Assembly: GCA_013339895.1 (NCBI GenBank)
Contig: JABACO010000022.1
Location: 1,987,709-2,051,708, forward strand
Length of the DNA: 64,000 bases
Reading direction: 5' to 3'
Source: Ephydatia muelleri
Taxonomy: Eukaryota; Porifera; Demospongiae; Spongillida; Spongillidae
Below, in pieces: positions 15,001 through 24,821 of the stretch (position 1 is the first letter of the stretch; each line of letters opens with the position of its first letter). The translations under genes were made by a program, and so were the position numbers. The notes below the pieces were generated by a model. That model saw only the letters and a program-made list of their open reading frames with translations. It did not search any database and was not told where the DNA came from.

Positions 15001-18000
15001 GGCAGGGGAGGAGGGAAGAAGGCAGGAGGTTGGCTATGTGGAGGAAGGGAGGGTGGATATGAGAGGAGGGAGGGAAGAGATGGGAGGGGAGGAAGGAGAA
15101 GGAGGTGGATATGGAGGAGGAAAAGGGGGTGGCTATGGGAGAGGGGAAAGGAAAGGTGGACTATGGGAGGAAGAAGGATGAGGATATGAGAGGAGGAAGG
15201 AATGATGGTCTGGGAGGGAGTGGTTGGGCAGGCCGGAGGTGATTGGGGCAGGAGTAGGTTGTCTGGGCAGGACGGCGGTGGATATGGGAGCAGCAGGCGT
15301 AATGTGTGGCTCTGGGGCGACTGCCGGCGGTGCCTCTGGCAGACGCCGGCCGGCGGTGGCTCTGGGCGGCGGCCGGAGGTGGATATGCAGAGGAGAGAGG
15401 GAAAGCTAATGGTTGTGAGAGTAGGTGAGGTTGGAGTAGGTTCAGGCAAGGGCAGAGAACTGACAAGAGCAAGTCGAGCAGGTTCAAGGCAATGGTTACC
15501 TTTTCCTCGGCTCCATGATTCTTCTTGAGCTCCAAGGAAGTCAATATATTCCGGCGTGCCATGGCTCCATGTACAACAGGCAAAAGCTCCAGGGCGCTGC
15601 AGAGTGACACAGAGAGACATGGCATAGTGGAGAAACTCATCCGGTACACGTTTTAGGTACCATACCTTGTTGCCCCCCTGGTCCACAATATCTGGCTGTG
15701 TTGTTGTACACCCTGAGCATTGGTAGCAAGTCCATTGGAAGTACCATTGGGTCTGGTGGGAGAAATGCATGCAGAGGGCATTCAGTGACCCATTTCAGCT
15801 CCACAGGGCCCCATTCCATGCACAAAAAGATGCACTCCAAAGAACACGACAATGCATTTCATACACACACACAGATCCATTCAAGCACACAGAGCTGCAA
15901 CACTCACCCCAGCAATATAGCTACCGCTGGCCCTGATGCAGTGTGCCGCCAGACCTATGCCTCCAGCGGACTTGGAGATGTTGGCACACATCTTTAGTGT
16001 GTCGTAGATGCCCTGTGGGTAGGAAGGTGAGGGGAGGATGGTGAGATATTCGATACTGTTTGGTAGAAACAGTGTTTAGTGGAAATCTAGCAAGTGTCCA
16101 TGGAGGTGTCATACCCCCTCAATAGCTCAATCAACGGCCTCTTACTGCACTGCTTATCATTACATGCGCTCAGGCCCAGACTCAGACCTGCCCATGGTAC
16201 CCCTGGGAGCATGCATACAAGCCATCATCACACACAACACACACCCTCCCAGTTCTGTCCAGCAGTGGGATTTATCTGCATTGTGATCAACATGGATCTA
16301 GAACTAGAGACTGATCCGACACACTGCGCATCTAATGGGTCTGTCCGCAGAGGTCCTGCGCCTTTACCTCAATCAGGCCAACCTCACGACGATCTCGGAA
16401 AACCACTCGCCGGCATAAGAGGAAAGCGCCACTCGCGCAGCCCTAGCAGCTTCTAATTGCGGCCCTGTTCCCACCAGGGGCGTCATTGGCAAAGACATCA
16501 CATATCCTCGAGCTCTTCTAGCAGCAGCAGCAGTACCAACGACTCCGGTCCATTGGCAGACTCTCCCTTCCGTCGCGTCTACCGCTACTCTGCCCAAGCA
16601 CTTGACCCGTTGCATTAGGCTTGGTAAGTTTGTCAAATTTGATAAATTGCTTCCCGTGCATGACAATTTGGTGTTTGGCGGGGCGAGAGGCAAGGCATTG
16701 TCACCAAAAGGCAGTGCCCCACCTGGAGGCAAGTTCACAACCCGGCCTCATGGCTCAAGGCCTGGAATTTATTCCTGGCGGCACGCGTCCTGTCCCACCC
16801 TCAGGAGGCTCTCCAACTGGTGAAATACCAGGCCATAATGTGCCATCTGTTTTCAGCATACCCATCAGCAGCCTGCCTGAAGTAGGACTCCTTGTTTAGA
16901 CAGGCCGCAGCCAGGGATAAGTCAAAGCTGATTGCCTGGGACCACCCTCAAGGAGGATATCTTGATGTGGTGTACAACCAGGTAGCCCTTTCGGTCCGCC
17001 AAATTCCAACCAGGCCCATCTGAGCAAGACTTTGAGCATCAAGACCATTTGAGTGTATCTGGCAGCGATCTCATACCTCCACCACTCTAATGGCTTTCAG
17101 AGCCCCATCACAAGGCACCCGAAGCTGAGGCTTGCTCTCAGAGGGTTCCGAAGGGAACAGGCTGCTTAGTCAGGCACTACAAGAAGGCAACCAACCACTC
17201 ACCAGCAAGATGTTAAAGGAGTTGTCCCAATCTCTGTACGCAAGCAAGACGTACTCTACCGATGACTGTCTCATGCTGCAGGCAGCATTGGCAGTGGCCA
17301 TCTTTGGCTTCCTGAGAGTTAGCGAATTTACAGTGAACAGCTCGAAAATGAAAGCCATGAGGAGGGGGCACTTCTTAGCCAAGCAAGAAGTCCTGCTAGC
17401 ACCTCACAAGCTGCAACTGACCATCAAATATTCCAAGACGGATCAGTTGGGGAACGGGTCCATCGTTACAATGGGATTCACTCGTGAAGCCTGCTGCCGC
17501 CATGACATCCTACTTACGGCGCTGTCAGGCCAAACCAGCTGCTCCATTATTCCACTTCAAGTCTTGCAGGCCCCTGTCAGCCCGACAGTCCACCCTCCAT
17601 TCTCTGTTGCGCCAGAACGGCTACGACCCAGGGAACTATAACACACACAGCTTCAGAATAGGAGCAGCCACAGCTGCAGCAAGAGCTGGCCTGCCTCCTG
17701 CAACTATAAAGCAACTTGGTCGTTGGCGCAGTGATGCATACTCCACGTATTCCGCCACACGCCAAACCACTCCACTACAGCACAGATTGCCATCTCCCTG
17801 TTTCCCTACCTATGCTTTGTTGGGTCTGTAACCCTCATTTGTTTATTTACTATCATACTCCATGGGCACCAACATTTTGGCAGTAACGCCTTTATGGGGT
17901 TAACTTAGGGCGGTTCCCTGAGGGGCCACTGCTCAACACACGGCTACCCTAACCCTGGGACTAACAACCTGGTGTGGTAGTGGATGGGTGAGATACACAG

Positions 18001-19156
18001 TGAAGATGAGTGTGGTAGTGGATGGGTGAGATATACAGTGAAGATGAGTGTGGTAGTGGATGGGTGAGATATACAGTGAAGATGAAGGTTGATGTGGTAG
18101 TGGATGGGTGAGATATACAGTGAAGATGAGTGTGGTAGTGGATGGGTGAGATACACAGTGAAGATGAGTGTGGTAGTGGATGGGTGAGATACACAGTGAA
18201 GATGAGTGTGGTAGTGGATGGGTGAGATATACAGTGAAGATGAGTGTGGTAGTGGATGGGTGAGATATACAGTGAAGATGAGTGTGGTAGTGGATGGGTG
18301 AGATACACAGTAAAGATGAAGGTTGATGTGGTAGTGGATGGGTGAGATACACAGTGAAGATGAGTGTGGTAGTGGATGGGTGAGATACACAGTGAAGATG
18401 AGTGTGGTAGTGGATGGGTGAGATATACAGTGAAGATGAGTGTGGTAGTGGATGGGTGAGATACACAGTGAAGATGAAGGGTTGATGTGGGTGAGATACA
18501 AACTATGTATTTCAATGGCATGAGAATCTAACAAAGTGAGGATGTGACAAAGGAAAGACCTATGAGGTGCAAACCAAAAAAAAAGGGGTGTACATAATGT
18601 TATTGATCCCACCAGGTCAAAGAACACAGGAAGTATCATTCCATTAGGGGAACAAAATTGTAGACCAGCCTATTGAGAGGGCAGTAATTGCACATAGATA
18701 CCTCAATGCTATCATCTTTCATACAGAGGAGAAAACAGCTTGACATCTGAGGCTTGCAGGTGCCTGAATTGAAAAGGGTGGGTGACGCATGCACAAACCA
18801 TCTCTCTGACATCAGGTCATAGGTCTGGGGGGAGAAAAGGGGACAAGGGATGGAGGGTGGAGTCAAGGACGAAACTGTGGTGATGTTGCAATGCATCCTA
18901 CCTCAATTGCAGCATCGATGTCATTCTTATGGATCCCAACAGCAACCCTCATCAACATGTGCTGTGGTCGCTCAGCAACTGGATGTGAGAAAAGGAGAGG
19001 GTGAGTCCATGGAAATCAGGTGAACAATGAACAATACCTTTGCCATTGATCTTGAGGAGATACGATCTTTCAAGAGTCTAGGGAAAAAAGGGGCATAGAT
19101 GAGCAGAGCACCCAGCTTGACAGAATGAAATGCCTAGGAGCCCACAGACCTACTTA

Positions 19157-19187
<31 letters not shown>

Positions 19188-20367
19188 ACCCGGATTTACC
19201 AATGGCAGCCACAGGGAAAATATAATAATAATCAAGACATTTTGTTGATGAAGATGTTTCAGTGTGCAAAACCAGTGTGACCAGAGAAACAGGTCCTGCC
19301 CCATTAGTGTGTGCAGGCGGTCAACTGGGTGAATACACTGTACGAATGATCTATGACCCACTCAAACTGTGCATCACCTTTCCTTTGATGGCACACGGAA
19401 CAAAGTGGGTCAAAACTTAGAACAAAGTGGGCCAACCTTACTACGACTCTATGACCATCGAGGCAGCTACTACATGTATTAATATGAGATACCTGCACCT
19501 AACGCTTCTCCGCCTTTCTCACATTGCCTACATAAATACATGTGTACATTTTCACACAGAAATCCATAAATAGATACCAAATATAAAAATACATTCACAC
19601 ACACATGCAAACACACACATATGCAAATGGACACACACACACACACACACACACACCTTGAATCCAAAATACTGATAGTTGAAGTCCCTATCATATATGA
19701 TAGCTGAATTGAGTCGCTTTGAGAAACAAAAAAAAAATTATTATTACCATTACATTAACCATATAACCATTACATCATCCTTACATCAGCATTCTTCACA
19801 ATGATCTCATGGACCTCTTGGGATATCATTGGGGAATGCCTCCCATTCTTGGGATTCACGTAATTATACAAGTCGTCCATTACAGCTGCAAAGCCATGAA
19901 CACTTGAGTCAGAGCCAGGTCACATGCAAGTCACATGATATCCCCTACTGCTGAACTGCTTTTTGGTTTCCTTGTGAAGGTTTGAAACAGCAATCCTGGC
20001 AGCAAGGATTGCGTAGTCAGGGTGCTTCGTGGTCATCGTCGCTGTAGTTTCTTCTGCCGCCAAGGTGTCAAGTTCAACCGTGGTTACTCCGTTGTACACT
20101 CCGGATATCACCTTCATGGTGATCTCCGCCTATAAAACAACCAGAAAACAGGACAAACTATAGCATCCAGCAGGGCTCCTCAAGTCAACATACGGGGTCG
20201 ACGTAGTCCTGGTTTAATCCGTAGCACAGCTTGCTTATTCTGGATGTGATTTTGTCGAACATAACCTTTTCTTTGCGGCCATCTGAGAGAAAATACCAAG
20301 GTTGTGTTACATGTAGCGTTACAACTACATTTTCCTCACCTCGCTTTACTACTTGCATCCGCGACAT
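9721..20367 (-). CDS. RRM1: Ribonucleoside-diphosphate reductase large subunit
   Basis: Class Ia ribonucleotide reductase alpha subunit; with the small subunit it makes dNDPs for DNA synthesis. 21 exons (5' to 3'): 20367-20340, 20282-20194, 20129-19949, 19885-19785, 19716-19657, 19077-19038, 18978-18902, 18824-18702, 16012-15908, 15752-15666, 15596-15500, 14974-14821, 14746-14545, 14454-14362, 14287-14231, 14125-13904, 12648-12572, 12345-12210, 10580-10485, 10388-10200, 9927-9721. About 802 residues once extra bases are discounted (human 792). Visible: N-terminal ATP cone ([18 protein letters not shown]), substrate cysteine in [15 protein letters not shown] with the thiyl cysteine, second redox cysteine in [23 protein letters not shown] loop, GMYYLRT tyrosines, and a C-terminal CISC pair for re-reduction. 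Three adjacent exons (15752-14821) contain 12 single-base insertions. The 2.7-kb intron 16013-18701 holds a mobile element. Confidence 0.96.
10679..10739. repeat. Perfect 24-bp inverted repeat (hairpin) in RRM1 intron
   Basis: ATGTATTTTGTTCATGTCAT plus four bases at 10679-10702 is followed, after a 13-base loop, by its exact reverse complement at 10716-10739. Either strand would fold into a 24-bp stem. It may be the core of a foldback element or a hairpin transcript. Confidence 0.9.
11622..11855. mobile_element. piggyBac-like MITE flanked by TTAA
   Basis: A 226-bp segment is bounded by TTAA on both sides (11622-11625 and 11852-11855) and has inverted ends: CTCTTTCACGGGCA on the left and the complement of TGCCTGTGAAAGAG on the right, one mismatch. 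TTAA target duplication with short CxCTTT-type ends is the hallmark of piggyBac-type elements. No coding capacity, so non-autonomous. It lies in the RRM1 intron between exons 12210-12345 and 10485-10580. Confidence 0.75.
11868..11894. repeat. Poly-C tract (27 C)
   Basis: Uninterrupted run of C on the plus strand just beyond the MITE; G-rich on the RRM1 sense strand. A (GT)n tract follows at 11995-12028. Confidence 0.9.
12790..13420 (+). mobile_element. Decayed LINE reverse transcriptase fragment in RRM1 intron
   Basis: Plus-strand translation in several frames recovers parts of a non-LTR retrotransposon [34 protein letters not shown], then [18 protein letters not shown], which matches the FLDLRKAYDSV block of LINE RTs. 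Frames are broken by stops and indels, and no catalytic YxDD could be found. It lies antisense to RRM1 in the intron between exons 13904-14125 and 12572-12648. Confidence 0.6.
14821..15752 (-). other. RRM1: RRM1 exon block with twelve single-base insertions
   Basis: Exons 15752-15666, 15596-15500 and 14974-14821 are 87, 97 and 154 nt. The conserved protein ([24 protein letters not shown] and [20 protein letters not shown] and WSLMCPDECPGL) needs 84, 93 and 149 nt. Restoring the conserved reading calls for exactly 3, 4 and 5 one-base removals, mostly in short homopolymers (GG, TT, CC), and none of the opposite kind. Flanking exons on both sides are clean. The total of 12 leaves the global frame intact. 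A patch of uncorrected long-read consensus is the simplest explanation; real decay of an essential gene is less likely. Confidence 0.8.
15003..15475. repeat. Purine-rich GGAGG intronic tract
   Basis: Irregular GGAGGAAGG/GGATATG repeat on the plus strand between two RRM1 exons, turning GC-rich (GGCGGTGG, CGGCCGG) at 15290-15390. No gene. It sits within the same stretch that carries the exon insertions. Confidence 0.75.
16320..17850 (+). mobile_element. Decayed tyrosine-recombinase mobile element inside RRM1 intron
   Basis: On the plus strand, antisense to RRM1. From 16748 a frame reads [18 protein letters not shown], then [15 protein letters not shown] and [11 protein letters not shown] with one in-frame stop, a gag-like or N-terminal domain. 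A core-binding segment ([18 protein letters not shown]) follows near 17055. The catalytic domain starts about 17215: FLRVSEF supplies the first Arg, [16 protein letters not shown] the HxxR, and LGRWRSDAY leads to the Tyr. Residues resemble DIRS/Crypton-type recombinases. At least two frameshifts (near 17495 and 17750) and several stops show it is dead. No terminal repeats or reverse transcriptase were found. Confidence 0.75.
17970..18490. repeat. 38-bp minisatellite, about 13 copies
   Basis: Unit contains GTGGTAGTGGATGGGTGAGA followed by TAYACAGTGAAGATGAGT. Two internal copies carry an extra AAGGTTGAT. It lies in the RRM1 intron directly downstream of the tyrosine-recombinase relic and is open in three minus-strand frames. 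Confidence 0.97.
19157..19185. repeat. Poly-C tract (29 C)
   Basis: Uninterrupted C run in the RRM1 intron between exons 19038-19077 and 19657-19716. On the RRM1 sense strand this is poly-G. Confidence 0.9.
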
Positions 20368-20402
20368 GTTATTTGCAGCCGAGGACAGAGACAACTGTTA
20401 AA

Positions 20403-20412
20403 CCCGCCAAAA
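20403..20412 (-). promoter_or_regulatory. E2F-type site upstream of RRM1
   Basis: Minus-strand sequence TTTTGGCGGG fits the E2F consensus (TTTSGCGS-like) and lies about 36 bp upstream of the RRM1 start codon. Animal ribonucleotide reductase genes are classical G1/S E2F targets, so the placement makes sense. A CACGTGAT E-box is further upstream at about 20439-20446. Confidence 0.5.
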
Positions 20413-20575
20413 TTCTCAGGACTGCGGCAAAAGTCACGTATGTGCACGTGATCCATAATTGACGATTTAAAACCGTCTACTAAATCAACAACCACACACC
20501 CACTCACAGGGGTCGACTTAACTACCATAAATGACATTCACTTATGTGGTACGCATGTTGCAGCTACCATAACAT

Positions 20576-21710
20576 GTTATTCCAACACACGTCATCAACC
20601 ACAAAGTAAAGCTGCACATGCAAACCACATGCAAAAGAATTTTTAAAAGCATCAATCATTTCATCATCTGACTCAATTTCATCATCTGATTCTGAGCTAG
20701 ATTTGCTGCGCAGAGATAGCCTGCGTTTGCAACTCTTTCCACCTAAGGATGGATGGTGTGGGATCAAAGTCAGCAATTTCAGGACTGTGCAGCTGTATAG
20801 ACATCAAATCAGTGACCATGGTGTCCCTTAGCCTGCTCCTCCAGTCTGACTTGATGACTTTAGTCAGGCCAGTGGCGTGGTGGCCAGGGGGGGGCCGGGG
20901 GGGCAATTGCCCCCCCTGCGGGGCTTAAAAATAGGGGCGCCACCGAGCACAAGGGGCGCCAACAACTGAAAGTTTGTAACAATTTATTTTCCTTCCGATA
21001 CGTAAATCATACCATGGCAATTGAATCGGCAATCACTCGTTGGAACAAAGGCTGTGAGACGCTCCCGGCTCCCCCCCCCCCCCCCCCCCCCCCCCCCCCT
21101 TTTCACCCCTCCACCCTCCATGCTATTGTATTATGTGTAATTACAATATAGACGCTCAATGTCAATCCAACGTTATTGACATTAACTATTAATAATCCTT
21201 GGTCATTCCTACTTGTACAACGTTCATCGCACGTGCACTGATTGTTCAGTTAGCGCATGCGCACGCATGTACTTACATATTTGATACTCATATACGTACG
21301 AGCGTAGCTTGCGCGGTTGCGCCGGGGGGAGGGGGGGGGGGCGCCAAAATATGCGAGTGCCCCCCCAGCCAATAAATAGCCACCACGCCACTGAGTCAGG
21401 CTGAATCCTCGTTCACAGTCTGCACTGGCAAAGACAGTAGCAGATCAACCAGCTGTATGAAAGCTGGTGCTACCATCCACAAATTGGCCTATTGTTCGAT
21501 CCTGTGATGTTCAATATCATACAAAACATCTTGCCTTCTTCAAAACACAACCATGGAAAGGCAGTCAACCATTGATCCCTAAACTGGCGAGCAGGTTCAC
21601 ACATGTTGGTATCATTCAGACACCAAAAATAGTGCGCAAAGTAATATGCTTGCTTATATGCACTAACCCTGCATTGAGAGAGAAGCGCATACACCCCATT
21701 GTTTTATATA
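20576..21710 (-). pseudogene. hAT transposase relic (KIAA1586/ZBED-like)
   Basis: Minus strand. FRDQWLTAFPWLCFEEGKMFC near 21520-21600 resembles the TTF/BED-type zinc finger of KIAA1586-like hAT proteins. Right after it, across the nested insertion, comes DCERGFSLTKVIKSDWRSRL, the conserved C-terminal hAT dimerisation motif, then TDLMSIQLHSPEIADFDPTP and a Ser/Glu/Asp-rich tail. The RNase-H-like catalytic core that should lie between is missing, so the protein cannot transpose DNA. Confidence 0.65.
20870..21393. mobile_element. Non-autonomous hAT element nested in the hAT relic
   Basis: Perfect 15-bp terminal inverted repeats CAGTGGCGTGGTGGC (20870-20884) and its complement (21379-21393), flanked by an exact 8-bp target duplication AGTCAGGC (20862-20869 and 21394-21401). 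Total 524 bp. Subterminal regions are strikingly G-rich on the left and C-rich on the right. A 29-C run lies at 21071-21099. No coding capacity. Removing it restores a continuous ERGFS-type reading of the host transposase. Confidence 0.92.
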
Positions 21711-22029
21711 GTTCGTTTACAATGGAGCCCTCATGTCGTTTTAAGCTGCTGCTATCGATCAGCGGTGGCTATTGCCCCATTATTTTGCACAGAATCAAAC
21801 AAAGACACATTGTGCGCGCCCGCTTCCTATCACGAGCGCGCGCGCAGGGGCCATTGTCCCATTTCGCACAAAATACACTGTCCACCTTTTACGCACTCGC
21901 GCTACTGATCGCATTAAAAACGTGTGTCTACATAGCTAGCTGTTGTGGGATGACGTTTTTACAATTACCGCGAAACGTCATCAATAATATGAATGTCATT
22001 TATGGTAACCGACCCTGCTAAGTGCCAGG

Positions 22030-22170
22030 TTGGGATGGTCATGCGCTGTTGAGACATACGGTAAGTGGGGGAAAGAGGTTCAGAGTGTGTTCTCCCGCCT
22101 AGCCTCTCTGCTTGCCGTCAGCCAGCCAGCCCCAAGGCCAAAAATGATTTCAGAAATCTACGGGCCATCT
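22030..22170 (+). mobile_element. LINE 3' coding fragment
   Basis: Plus-strand reading ETYGKWGKEVQSVFSRLASL matches the extreme C-terminus of a non-LTR retrotransposon protein (compare the copies at 22440 and 25080). Only this end survives. The interval to 22400 is AT-rich and shows nothing else. Confidence 0.55.
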
Positions 22171-22439
22171 CAATGTATCCCTAGTGAGATCAGTGGCTAG
22201 GGCCATTTTAGGTAGGGAATTAGTACATAGTTACAGTTGAACTGTTGGTTTGAATTTGTGCATTATTTTAGTGCTTAGTTTTAATAGTAATTATATGCAT
22301 ATCACATTTTTGTATTATTTATTATTATAATTGTGTGTTTGCTGTGTGTCAATGTAATACTGTGACTTGTCTATTGGCAACTAAATAATAGTAATATTAT
22401 CAAACACCAGTACATCAAGTGGTGGCTTGGCCTAGACAC

Positions 22440-22990
22440 ACCCCACGGGTCCCAGTGCGCACTTTGCCCTGGCAATGACCTTGACCCTCTTGGACATCAT
22501 GCCATCACTTGTAAGCGTGGGGGTGATGTGGCGGCACAACATAACACCCTACTGGCTGAAACGTGCCATCTGGCCAGCTCATCAGGTGGAAGACCTTGCT
22601 GCTGACCATAGCCGCACCCGAACTGCTGACCTCTTGTTGACCAACTGGGCTACAGGCAAGAGAGCTGCCTTTGGTATCCCGGTGACTTCTCTGCTCAATA
22701 CACTTACCTTGATGGGAGTGGGAATGTCTGCAGGTTCAGCTGCCCTAGCCACTGAAGACAGAAAACACAGGACCAATGATGCCAAATGCAATGAACTTGG
22801 CTGGTTGTGTTGTGTTCCCCTGGTCACTGAGACCTATGGTGCATGGGGAAAGAGAGCCATCAGCTGGCCTCTCGGCTTGCTACCCTATCAAGCTGACCCA
22901 AGTCAGCAGTACTGTCTGAAATATACGGCAGGCTGAACCTTCATCTGGTGACAGCCAATGTCACCGCCATCCTCATCAGATGCATCCAGT
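22440..22990 (+). mobile_element. LINE ORF2-type C-terminal fragment
   Basis: Starts with a zinc-knuckle-like CALCPGNDLDPLGHHAITC and KRGGD, then RTADLLLTNWATGKRAAFG, then DAKCNELGWLCCVPLVTETY with GAWGKRA, and after a frameshift LNLHLVTANVTAILIR. This series is the conserved region after the reverse transcriptase in a family of metazoan non-LTR retrotransposons. Two frameshifts make it non-functional. Confidence 0.75.
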
Positions 22991-23204
22991 TATAACTACC
23001 TGTTTTGTTTATGTTTGTTCTCCATCATAATACCCTAAAGAAATGATGAATTTCACAATAAAGAATATTGTCCGAAACTATATTTAACAACCGTAATCAA
23101 ATGCACTATAGAGGTCAGCAGAGAAAGGAAGTGTTCCTCTGATAAGAGGCTACATTTCCCCTTTGTACAGGCACTGAAAGGCGCTGGAGCAGACACCAGT
23201 CTGA

Positions 23205-23680
23205 TGTGTGGGGCTTGGCATCTGCAGTGCTGTATAGCTTGCACGGGAGGCTTGGCATCTGCAGTGTTGTACAGCTTGCACGGGGGGCTTGGCATCCAGT
23301 GTTGTACAGCTTGCACGGGGGGCTTGGCATCCAGTGTTGTACAGCTTGCACGGGGGGGGGGGCGCTTGGCATCCGCAGTGCTGTACAGCTTGCACGGGGG
23401 GCTTGGCATCGCAGTGCTGTACAGCTTGCACGGGGGGCTTGGCATCCAGTGTTGTACAGCTTGCACGGGGGGCTTGGCATCCAGTGTTGTACAGCTTGCA
23501 CGGGGGGCTTGGCATCCAGTGTTGTACAGCTTGCACGGGGGGGGGGGGGGGGGGGGGGGTGGGGGGGGCGCTTGGCATCCGCAGTGCTGTATAGCTTGCA
23601 TTGCACGGGAGGCTTGGCATCGCAGTGCTGTACAGCTTGCACGGGGGGCTTGGCATCCGCAGTGCTGTACAGCTTGCACC
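23205..23680. repeat. ~35-bp minisatellite with poly-G expansions
   Basis: About 13 copies of a unit containing GGCTTGGCATCCAGTGTTGTACAGC and TTGCACGGGG. The G run at the end of each unit varies from 4 to 23 bases, the longest at 23537-23559. Variants with CCGCAG, CGCAG and CTGCAG mark sub-lineages. Confidence 0.95.
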
Positions 23681-23689
23681 ATCAGATTC

Positions 23690-24110
23690 TCCTTGCACTA
23701 TGCACAGCTCTCAAAATCTTGTCCACAAGATTTTCCACCTCAAGGAAAAGTCTGGTGCCTGGCTTCATGCTGTTCCAATTCTTCAAGAATGGACAATGAA
23801 ACTGTCAGAGTAGCAGTTGGTCTTTGCCTTGGAGTAGCTCTGTGCAGCCCACATTCTTGCCAGCATTGTGGTGCAACAATTGACAAGTCTGAACTTCATG
23901 GCTGTCGTTTCTCAGTGTTGGCCATCACTATCATCATGCTGTCCTGAATGACATCATTAATTGACCTCTGACCACTGCTCACATTCCATCCCACAGGCCT
24001 AGACCGCTCTGATGGAAAACGTCCTGATGGCATCACAATGGTCCCATGGAAGATCGGAAACCTTTTGGTGTGGGATGCTTTCTCACCTTGCACAGTCCAC
24101 TATGGCAAGA
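23690..24110 (+). mobile_element. LINE C-terminal fragment (middle part)
   Basis: Plus-strand frames read ETVRVAVGLCLGVALCSPHS, CQHCGATIDKSELHGCRFS, AVLNDIIN and [19 protein letters not shown]. These match the post-RT region of LINEs whose last part (ETYG motif) appears at 25080-25255, so both may be one copy split by later sequence. Stops and frameshifts present. Confidence 0.65.
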
Positions 24111-24477
24111 GCCTTGGATACATAAATGATGGCAAATCAACGATAAAGTAGCTCACAGCCATCCCATCACTTCCCCATGAGACTTTCCCAACTGCATGCA
24201 AAATGTGCTTAAGATAGGTACTAGAAGGTTGCTTCATGTCCCAAGGCTGTCGGATAACACCACAAAGGGTGTAATGAGGTTCATCGAGCATTAGCAGTAT
24301 TGGTGTATTTTTCCCTCTTCTTTTCCTCTTCCTCTGATGGCGTGCTGTAATTAATACAGTTCTTTATTTTACAATTGTGCTAACCATTATGAAGACTACA
24401 TGTATACCTTTTCTTGTGTGGTTTTGGCTTGCGCATTCTTTGGTAGGATTGTAGGAAGTTTATTAGACCGATTATCA
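24111..24477. other. Unassigned sequence between LINE pieces
   Basis: About 370 bp with a minus-strand frame (LDEPHYTLCGVIRQPWDMKQ) I do not recognise. It may be part of another transposon that split the LINE copy. Confidence 0.3.
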
Positions 24478-24713
24478 CCAGGCGATACCATATTATGTGA
24501 TCTCTGAACACCAGGCGACACCATATTATGTGATCTCTAAACACCAGGCGACACCATATTATGTGATCTCTGAACACCAGGCGACACCATATTATGTGAT
24601 CTCTGAACACCAGGCGACACCATATTATGTGATCTCTGAACACCAGGCGACACCATATTATGTGATCTCTAAACACCAGGCGACACCATATTATGTGATC
24701 TCTAAACACCACA
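24478..24713. repeat. 33-bp minisatellite, about 7 copies
   Basis: Unit contains ACACCAGGCGACACCATATT then ATGTGATCTCT. The length is a multiple of three, so both strands stay open. Copies differ at a CTGAA/CTAAA position. Confidence 0.95.
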
Positions 24714-24821
24714 GTTAATATTGATAGCATGACTTTACCACTGAATCGTTAGTCTCGTTCCCAGACCCAAGGTTACGCAACTGCAGCATCACCGCTACGC
24801 GAAAAGTGGGTCTGGTAAAGC

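Larger units (their letters stand above)
20507..22017 (-). mobile_element. hAT-superfamily DNA transposon, internally deleted
   Basis: Ends are inverted: CAGGGGTCGACTTAACTACC then ATAAATGACATTC at 20507-20539, and the complement of GAATGTCATTTATGGTAACC GACCCTG at 21991-22017 with a small gap. CAGGGGTCG is a typical hAT terminus. Between them, on the minus strand, are an N-terminal zinc-finger-like piece and the hAT dimerisation C-terminus. A second hAT-type element (20870-21393) is inserted in it. I could not find a clean 8-bp target duplication for the outer element. Confidence 0.7.

Noticed and set aside
14817..15770. A single 317-codon minus-strand open frame across RRM1
   Set aside because: It runs through two introns and shifted exon frames; splice sites and family conservation show separate exons.
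17933..18639. Three overlapping minus-strand frames of 177-231 codons with repeated HPLPHSSSL
   Set aside because: 38-bp minisatellite in an RRM1 intron with no start context or homology.
21467..22021. 184-codon plus-strand open frame within the hAT region
   Set aside because: Antisense to the hAT zinc-finger relic, no domain seen.
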